A stretch of 12,536 bases of DNA, taken from assembly GCA_002299195.1 (NCBI GenBank), contig DBOA01000093.1, positions 1-12,536 of the forward strand. Reading direction: 5' to 3'. How positions within the stretch are numbered: the stretch's first letter is position 1; each line of letters opens with the position of its first letter. The notes beneath the pieces were generated by a model. That model saw only the letters and a program-made list of their open reading frames with translations. It was not told the DNA's origin and searched no databases. This stretch comes from Sphingomonadales bacterium UBA658 (GTDB taxonomy: Bacteria > Pseudomonadota > Alphaproteobacteria > Sphingomonadales > Sphingomonadaceae). Made by a program: the position numbers and the translations under genes. This document shows positions 7,730 to 12,536 of the stretch, in pieces.

Positions 7730-7747
7730 GTGACTTCGTCACTTCTT
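7730..7747 (+). terminator. small hairpin after the efflux operon, weak terminator candidate
   Basis: GTGAC-TTC-GTCAC (7730-7742) is a perfect 5-bp stem followed by TTCTT, 43 bases after the permease stop. The stem is short and the T tract imperfect, so termination efficiency would be low. The rest of the 117-base gap before wecB holds a GC-rich patch with little paired structure (7698-7714) and no promoter I could identify with confidence. Confidence 0.3.
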
Positions 7748-7803
7748 AACATGTTGGGTTTAGTTGGCCGCCTGCACACGCGCATCGACTGCAGGAACCC
7801 GAC

Positions 7804-8928
7804 ATGCATAAGAATATGGTTATCTTTGGCACGCGGCCAGAAGCCATAAAATTATTTCGTGTTGTCAATGCATTGGCGGCTTACTCTAACATGCACACTG
7901 AAGTTTTAGTGAGTGCGCAACACCGGCAGATGCTGGATCAAGTGCTCACGATCAGCGGCATCGTTCCGGATTATGACCTCGACATCATGCAGCCTGGGCA
8001 GTCACTTGACGCGCTTACTGCGCGCTTGTTGGAGGCGATTGGCGGCGTGCTCGATGCCGCAAAACCCGATCGCGTGATTGTCCAAGGCGACACCGCAACG
8101 GCAATGGTTGGCCCGCTCGCCGCATATTATCGCCAAATTCCCGTGAGCCATGTCGAAGCGGGTTTGCGCAGCAGCAATATCTACCAGCCATGGCCTGAGG
8201 AAGTGAACCGCAAGATTATCGGCTCAATTGCGGTTCAGCATTTCGCGCCGACCGCTGTGTCTGCGGCTGCGCTTGCCGCAGAGGCGGTTTCGCCTAAAAA
8301 CATCTTTGTCACCGGCAACACAGGGGTTGATGCGCTGCACTGGGTAACGGACCGCATTGCGCAAAATCCGGCGTTGGTCGAACGCCTTGCTCCATATGAA
8401 GAGCGTTTCCGCGGCTGCAAGATCATTGGCATCACAACGCACCGCCGGGAGAATTTCGGCGATGGCATGGACAATATCGCAGCCGCCGTTAGGGCGATTG
8501 CGGCGCGCGGTGATGTGGCGTGCATCTTCCCCGTGCATATCAATCCAAATGTGCGGGCAGTCATGGAAACCGCGCTTGGCGATCTGCCCAATGTCGCGAT
8601 GATTGAACCGCTGGACTATCGCAACTTCGTTCGCCTGCTGTCGATCTCGCACATCATGTTAACCGATAGCGGCGGCGTTCAGGAAGAGGCTCCAGCGCTT
8701 GGCAAGCCAGTGCTGGTGATGCGCGACACCACCGAGCGCCCCGAAGGCGTCATAGCGGGCACCGCGAAGCTGATCGGCACCGATAAAGAACGCATCATTG
8801 CCGAAATTTTCACGCTTTTAGACGATGATGCCGCCTATTCAGCCATGGCCCGCGCGCACAATCCATTTGGGGATGGTCACGCAAGCCAGCGCATAGCGGC
8901 GATCATCGATCATGCCCGTCGACAATAA
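7804..8928 (+). CDS. wecB: UDP-N-acetylglucosamine 2-epimerase (non-hydrolysing)
   Basis: Cytoplasmic enzyme interconverting UDP-GlcNAc and UDP-ManNAc, the first step towards ManNAc- or ManNAcA-containing surface polysaccharides. Its 374 residues compare with 376 for E. coli WecB. Active-site residues are all present at near-identical positions: Arg11 and Lys16 in FGTRPEAIK, Asp96 in VQGDTATAM, Glu118 in HVEAGLRS, Glu132 in WPEEVNR, and His213 in THRRENFG. The UDP-binding GGVQEEAPALGKP stretch is near residues 290-305. AGGA (7793-7796) lies seven bases before the ATG. ugd follows on the same strand after 108 bases; no glycosyltransferase or ManNAc dehydrogenase is present, so the polymer served is unknown. 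The symbol reflects the enzyme family, not proof of a role in enterobacterial common antigen. Confidence 0.95.
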   Translation: MHKNMVIFGTRPEAIKLFRVVNALAAYSNMHTEVLVSAQHRQMLDQVLTISGIVPDYDLDIMQPGQSLDALTARLLEAIGGVLDAAKPDRVIVQGDTATAMVGPLAAYYRQIPVSHVEAGLRSSNIYQPWPEEVNRKIIGSIAVQHFAPTAVSAAALAAEAVSPKNIFVTGNTGVDALHWVTDRIAQNPALVERLAPYEERFRGCKIIGITTHRRENFGDGMDNIAAAVRAIAARGDVACIFPVHINPNVRAVMETALGDLPNVAMIEPLDYRNFVRLLSISHIMLTDSGGVQEEAPALGKPVLVMRDTTERPEGVIAGTAKLIGTDKERIIAEIFTLLDDDAAYSAMARAHNPFGDGHASQRIAAIIDHARRQ

Positions 8929-9036
8929 ACCTGGCTATTGTGCGGTTGGCTGGACATGCCGACGCAAGACTTGTTCCTGTCATGATAAAGTCATAAGGCG
9001 CGAGCAATCGGCATTGGCATCCAAAAGGGAATCGTA

Positions 9037-10338
9037 ATGAAAATCGCAATGATCGGTTCGGGCTATGTTGGCCTTGTATCTGGCGCATGTTTTGCAGATT
9101 TCGGGCATGAAGTTGTCTGTGTCGACAAGGACGAGGTCAAGATAGCGCGCCTGAACGCCAATATCATGCCGATTTACGAACCGGGTCTTGATGCTTTGGT
9201 CAAGACCAATGTCGATGCCGGACGCTTGAGTTTTTCAACCGATGTCATGCAATCGGTCAAAGGGTGCGGCGCAATCTTCATCGCCGTTGGCACACCGTCA
9301 CGCCGCGGCGATGGCCATGCGGACCTGAGCTATGTCTATGCCGCAGCCGAAGAATTGGCGCGCGCAATTGATCCGGGCACGGTTGTTGTGACGAAGTCCA
9401 CTGTTCCTGTGGGCACAGGCGACGAGGTTGAGCGCATCATTCGCGAAACCAGCCCTGACCTTGAATTTGCCGTTGTTTCAAACCCTGAATTCCTGCGCGA
9501 AGGCGCGGCCATTGGCGACTTCAAACGCCCCGACCGCATTGTCGTGGGCAGTGACGTCGAATGGGCCCGCGATGTGATGCGCGCGATTTACCGTCCGTTG
9601 TTCCTGAATGAATCGCCGTTGCTGTTCACCAGCCGCCGTTCGTCGGAGCTGATCAAATATGCCGCAAACGCATTTCTCGCGACCAAGATCACCTTCATCA
9701 ACGAAATGGCGGATCTGTGCGAGAAACTGGGGGCCAATGTGCAGGACGTCTCGCGCGGCATTGGTTTGGATAACCGCATCGGGCCAAAGTTCCTGCATGC
9801 AGGGCCCGGCTATGGCGGCAGCTGCTTTCCCAAAGACACGCTGGCGTTGCTCAAGACCGCGCAGGACAATGAAACACCTGTTCGTGTGGTGGAAGCCGTC
9901 GTTCAGGCCAACGACCTTCGAAAGCGTGCCATGGGCCGCAAGATCATCAACGCCTTGGGCGGTGATGTGCGCGGCATGAAAATCGGGCTGCTTGGCCTGA
10001 CGTTCAAACCCAACACCGACGATATGCGCGATGCCCCGTCGATTGCGATTGTCCAGACGCTACTGGATGCCGGCGCCATCGTGCACGCCCATGATCCCGA
10101 AGGCATGGAGGAAGCCGCCAAGATCTTGCCCGACGTGGTGATGACCGCCAGCGCGTACAGCGCAGCGCAAGACGCGCATGCCGTGGCGTTAGTCACGGAG
10201 TGGGACGCCTATCGTGCGTTGGACCTTCAAAAGCTGCACGCAGCGATGGCTGGCGACGTTCTGGTTGACCTGCGCAACATCTATCGTCCGGAAGAAGCAC
10301 AGGCCGCAGGGTTCAATTATGTCAGCGTCGGCCGCTAA
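9037..10338 (+). CDS. ugd: UDP-glucose 6-dehydrogenase
   Basis: NAD-dependent enzyme oxidising UDP-glucose twice to UDP-glucuronate, a precursor of acidic exopolysaccharide and capsule. It has 433 residues. The Rossmann motif GSGYVG (Gly7, Gly9, Gly12) opens the protein. The catalytic set is complete: Lys207 and Asn211 in ELIKYAANAF, and nucleophile Cys263 with Asp267 in GGSCFPKD, offset by three from the Streptococcus pyogenes enzyme. The N-terminal FLREGAAIGDFKRPDRIVVG and C-terminal GLTFKPNTDDMRDAPS are typical of UDP-glucose rather than UDP-ManNAc dehydrogenases. AAGGGA (9025-9030) lies six bases before the ATG. wecB is 108 bases upstream; that gap contains a short imperfect direct repeat (GTCATGATAA, then GTCATAAGG, 8979-8999) but no clear terminator, so read-through from wecB is possible. 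The end is convergent with an acyl-CoA synthetase gene 10 bases away. Confidence 0.95.
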   Translation: MKIAMIGSGYVGLVSGACFADFGHEVVCVDKDEVKIARLNANIMPIYEPGLDALVKTNVDAGRLSFSTDVMQSVKGCGAIFIAVGTPSRRGDGHADLSYVYAAAEELARAIDPGTVVVTKSTVPVGTGDEVERIIRETSPDLEFAVVSNPEFLREGAAIGDFKRPDRIVVGSDVEWARDVMRAIYRPLFLNESPLLFTSRRSSELIKYAANAFLATKITFINEMADLCEKLGANVQDVSRGIGLDNRIGPKFLHAGPGYGGSCFPKDTLALLKTAQDNETPVRVVEAVVQANDLRKRAMGRKIINALGGDVRGMKIGLLGLTFKPNTDDMRDAPSIAIVQTLLDAGAIVHAHDPEGMEEAAKILPDVVMTASAYSAAQDAHAVALVTEWDAYRALDLQKLHAAMAGDVLVDLRNIYRPEEAQAAGFNYVSVGR

Positions 10339-10345
10339 GCCGACG
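10326..10345. terminator. probable bidirectional terminator between ugd and the convergent acyl-CoA synthetase gene
   Basis: CGTCGGC (10326-10332) and GCCGACG (10339-10345) form a perfect 7-bp GC-rich stem whose 6-base loop contains the ugd stop codon. Plus-strand transcripts then read GACTTAATTT, a broken T tract. Only 10 bases separate the two convergent stop codons, so the structure overlaps the end of ugd and could serve both directions. The imperfect T tract lowers confidence. Confidence 0.5.
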
Positions 10346-10348
10346 GAC

Positions 10349-11908
10349 TTAATTTACCTGCCGGTCATATCCCGCCCAATAAGGTGCGCGTAAATCCTTG
10401 CGCAAAATCTTGCCCGATGCATTGCGCGGCAGGGCTTCGATGACATCCACCGAACGCGGTACCTTGAACCCTGCGATGCGTTCGCGGGCCCAGTTCATCA
10501 CGCTCTCAACATCAACCCGCGCGCCGGGTTTGGGCACACAGACGGCCTTCACCGCCTCGCCCCATTTGGCGTCTGGCACGCCGATGACGGCAACTTCCAG
10601 CACATCGGGGTGGCCGTAAATCGCGCTCTCGACCTCAGCGGGGTAGACATTTTCGCCACCGGTGATGATCATGTCTTTGACGCGATCGTGAATGTATAAA
10701 TAGCCGTCTTCATCCAGATATCCGGCGTCGCCCGTTTTAATCCAGCCCCCGTCGGCGACAGTGCCTTTGGTTGCATCGGGCAAATTCCAATAGCCTATCA
10801 TATTGTTCGAAGACCGCGTCCACACTTCACCGACCTCGCCCACCGGCATGTCATTGCCCGCGCCATCAACAATGCGCAGATCAACGCCGGGCAAGGGTTT
10901 GCCGGCCGACCGCATTCTTTTGTTGCCATTGGGGTCATGGTCTTCGGGCGGCAGCATGCAGATTGTGCCGGTCGTTTCGGTCATGCCATAGACTTGAATG
11001 AACTGCGCATTGAACACATCCATAGATTGCCGCAGCAGCTCGAGCGGAATCGGCGCCGCACCGTACAGGATATATTTCAGGCGGCTGTAATCCACCGAAC
11101 GGCAGCGCGGGTGATTGACCATCATTTGCAGGGCGGCAGGCACAATGAACAATCGCGTCGCGCCGCCTTTTTCAATCGCGTCAAAAACCGCATCCGGCGA
11201 AAATTCAGCTTGAACCAACCCCGGCAAGCCAGACGCAAGCGCCATGATGCCAAGCCCCGTCCCGCCAATATGCGCGCAAGGCATGGCGATGAGGACGACT
11301 TCATCATCATCCCATTTGGTATAGGCATGGTCGGAATCGGCAGAATGCTTGCGCAGGGCAAACAGGTTGCGGTTCGACAGCACGGCGCCCTTGGGATTAC
11401 CCGTAGTGCCTGATGTATATAACTGCAGCGCGGCATCATCAGCGCCAGCAGGATCAAACGCAACGCGCGGTGTCGCATCGATCATCCGCCGCGCGTCATC
11501 TTCCGCAATGACACGCTCAACACCCGGAATGTCTTCGGCAAGCGCCTGAACGCCCGCGTCAAACCCCTGCCCCGCGAACAAAACGCGCGCGCCGGTGTCT
11601 TTCGCAATATACGCCCATTCAGCAGGGGCAAGCCGCCAGCCAATCGGCACCATGACAATGCCAACACGTGCCGCACCGTAAAATAACGAAAAATACAGAT
11701 CGCTATTTTTGCCAATCCACGCAATGCGGTCGCCTTTTTTAAGGCCCATAACCATCAGCATCGATGCGATTTTCGCGGTGTGTTCCTCGAGCCCGCCATA
11801 GGTAAAAGCGTGGTCATCTTGCGATAAAGCGGGCCAATTGGGGCGGTCCTTTGCCCAAAGGGTCAGAAACCCGTCAAAGGTCAATATGTCGAAATCGGCC
11901 ACGGCCAT
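10349..11908 (-). CDS. acyl-CoA synthetase (AMP-dependent synthetase/ligase family)
   Basis: Adenylate-forming enzyme that activates a carboxylic acid with ATP and transfers it to CoA. It has 519 residues, similar to FadD3/FadD13-type acyl-CoA synthetases. Motifs in order: the phosphate loop YTSGTTGNPKG (164-174), the adenine-binding GMTETTG (308-314), TGD at 392-394, DR at 408-409 at the hinge, IITGGENVYPAEVE (about 414-427), and the adenylation lysine Lys500 in the C-terminal NASGKILRKDL. All catalytic elements are intact. The ATG is preceded by GGGAGAG (complement of 11914-11920), five bases upstream of the start. It has no signal peptide. No beta-oxidation or other pathway gene is adjacent, so the acyl substrate (fatty, aromatic or side-chain acid) cannot be assigned. 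It is convergent with ugd and divergent from the gene at 12034. Confidence 0.95.
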   Translation of the reverse strand: MAVADFDILTFDGFLTLWAKDRPNWPALSQDDHAFTYGGLEEHTAKIASMLMVMGLKKGDRIAWIGKNSDLYFSLFYGAARVGIVMVPIGWRLAPAEWAYIAKDTGARVLFAGQGFDAGVQALAEDIPGVERVIAEDDARRMIDATPRVAFDPAGADDAALQLYTSGTTGNPKGAVLSNRNLFALRKHSADSDHAYTKWDDDEVVLIAMPCAHIGGTGLGIMALASGLPGLVQAEFSPDAVFDAIEKGGATRLFIVPAALQMMVNHPRCRSVDYSRLKYILYGAAPIPLELLRQSMDVFNAQFIQVYGMTETTGTICMLPPEDHDPNGNKRMRSAGKPLPGVDLRIVDGAGNDMPVGEVGEVWTRSSNNMIGYWNLPDATKGTVADGGWIKTGDAGYLDEDGYLYIHDRVKDMIITGGENVYPAEVESAIYGHPDVLEVAVIGVPDAKWGEAVKAVCVPKPGARVDVESVMNWARERIAGFKVPRSVDVIEALPRNASGKILRKDLRAPYWAGYDRQVN

Positions 11909-11967
11909 GTTATCTCTCCCAAGATCGGGCCGCGTTTGGCAGAGGCCCTGATGCTTTTTGTCGAGAG

Positions 11968-11973
11968 ATTATA
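11968..11973 (-). promoter_or_regulatory. possible -10 element for the acyl-CoA synthetase gene
   Basis: On the minus strand this is a perfect TATAAT, about 60 bases before the start codon. The hexamer 17 bases upstream is TAATCA, a poor -35. A perfect TTGACA also occurs on this strand (complement of 11980-11985), but only six bases from TATAAT, so the two cannot act as one promoter. The 125-base gap to the divergent gene shows no other clear signal, and I could not find a good plus-strand promoter in it. Confidence 0.3.
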
Positions 11974-12033
11974 GCCACATGTCAACAAACTGATTACGTC
12001 TCGGGCTCCCCCTTTGAATGCGAGGATTCTCTC

Positions 12034-12536
12034 ATGCCGAAAACGTTTCAACTGACTGCTATTCTCTTGTTGGCAGGTGTCAGCTTGCCGGCGGCGGCGC
12101 AGAATGAATCTAAGCGTGAAATCGTTGTGACGGCGCGTTCATTGAAGGACACAGAGGCGGATTTAAAAGCCTGCCTTGCGCGCAAATGCCCACCTGATCA
12201 GGATATCAAAGCGACGCTGGCGCATGCCGAAAACCAATTTGTCGAAGGCGATTATCGCGATGCGCGTGCGACTTTGGCAAATGCCCTCGGCCGCAATCGC
12301 AAACATAAAGAACAGTTCCCGATCGAAGTCTCCGATTTGCTACGTGCAAATGGCAATGTGGCGGCACATTTGGGCGAATCCGATATTTATCGGCTGTCTG
12401 TGCTCGACATGCGCGACACATTGAAAGGCGCGCTTAAGCCGAATGACTCTCGTGTCTTCGGCGCGGAAATTGAAGTTGCGGATTCGCGGTTGAAGCTTGG
12501 CTATCTGGAAGAAGCCAGCGACAAATATCTGGAAAT
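12034..12536 (+). CDS. exported protein with helical-repeat-like body, 3' end missing
   Basis: The frame is open for 167 codons to the window edge. The ATG is preceded by GAGGA (12022-12026) seven bases upstream. Residues 1-22 look like a Sec signal peptide: MPK, a hydrophobic core (LTAILLLAGVSL), then an AAA site giving a mature start near Gln23. The mature N-terminus contains EIVVTARSL (29-37), resembling the TonB-box region of sphingomonad TonB-dependent receptors. A close cysteine pair follows (Cys47, Cys52 in CLARKC), which could form a disulfide in the periplasm. The remainder is mostly predicted amphipathic helix with TPR-like stretches (LAHAENQFVEGDYRDARATLANAL, read as two helices, residues 72-85 and 86-95, and again near 150-167). 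I do not recognise the family firmly; a TPR-containing periplasmic protein, perhaps with a C-terminal TonB-like domain beyond the window, is one possibility. Confidence 0.85.
   Translation, partial: MPKTFQLTAILLLAGVSLPAAAQNESKREIVVTARSLKDTEADLKACLARKCPPDQDIKATLAHAENQFVEGDYRDARATLANALGRNRKHKEQFPIEVSDLLRANGNVAAHLGESDIYRLSVLDMRDTLKGALKPNDSRVFGAEIEVADSRLKLGYLEEASDKYLE

Noticed and set aside
9037..10338. Possible wecC (UDP-ManNAc dehydrogenase), suggested by the neighbouring wecB
   Set aside because: The N-terminal, middle and C-terminal signatures and the spacing of catalytic residues match UDP-glucose 6-dehydrogenase, not WecC.
11968..11985. Perfect TTGACA and TATAAT on the minus strand read as one consensus promoter
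   Set aside because: The hexamers are only six bases apart, far from the 16-18 needed, so they cannot form a single sigma-70 promoter.
1..12536. CRISPR arrays, tRNA or rRNA genes, insertion sequences, phage or defence genes
   Set aside because: No regularly spaced repeats, RNA gene signatures, transposase, integrase or defence-protein motifs were seen on either strand; gaps between genes are all shorter than 160 bases.

Overview
This window is an ordinary, gene-dense stretch of chromosome, most likely from an alphaproteobacterium of the Sphingomonadales. That placement is inferred from the overall look of the proteins, the moderately high G+C codon use, and an exported protein beginning with an EIVVTAR motif of the kind common near the N-termini of sphingomonad TonB-dependent proteins. 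I see no rRNA, tRNA, CRISPR array, insertion sequence, phage gene or attachment site.

Layout, left to right. (1) Bases 1-993: the C-terminal part of an ABC1/AarF/UbiB (COQ8-like) atypical kinase, cut off at its N-terminus. (2) 1142-3363: ahpC and ahpF, a complete two-component alkyl hydroperoxide reductase. Upstream lies a dyad that looks like an OxyR site. A perfect hairpin sits between the two genes and a long wobble-rich hairpin follows ahpF. (3) 3523-7686: a two-gene RND efflux operon (lipoprotein membrane fusion protein, then inner-membrane permease) with no outer-membrane channel gene. (4) 7804-10338: wecB (UDP-GlcNAc 2-epimerase) and ugd (UDP-glucose 6-dehydrogenase), two nucleotide-sugar enzymes that would feed surface polysaccharide synthesis. 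(5) 10349-11908, minus strand: an acyl-CoA synthetase of the adenylate-forming superfamily, convergent with ugd. (6) 12034 to the end, plus strand: the start of an exported, helical-repeat-like protein that runs off the window.

Functionally, AhpF takes electrons from NADH and re-reduces AhpC, which destroys peroxides. The RND pair would work with a TolC-type channel encoded elsewhere. WecB and Ugd make UDP-ManNAc and UDP-glucuronate. The modules do not form one pathway.

I did not find a convincing undescribed system. The items most worth a second look are non-coding structures (the ahp control region, the intercistronic hairpin, the 17-bp hairpin after ahpF, the palindrome over the efflux operon's ribosome binding site) and the truncated exported protein at the right edge. 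All intergenic gaps are under 160 bases and are covered below.
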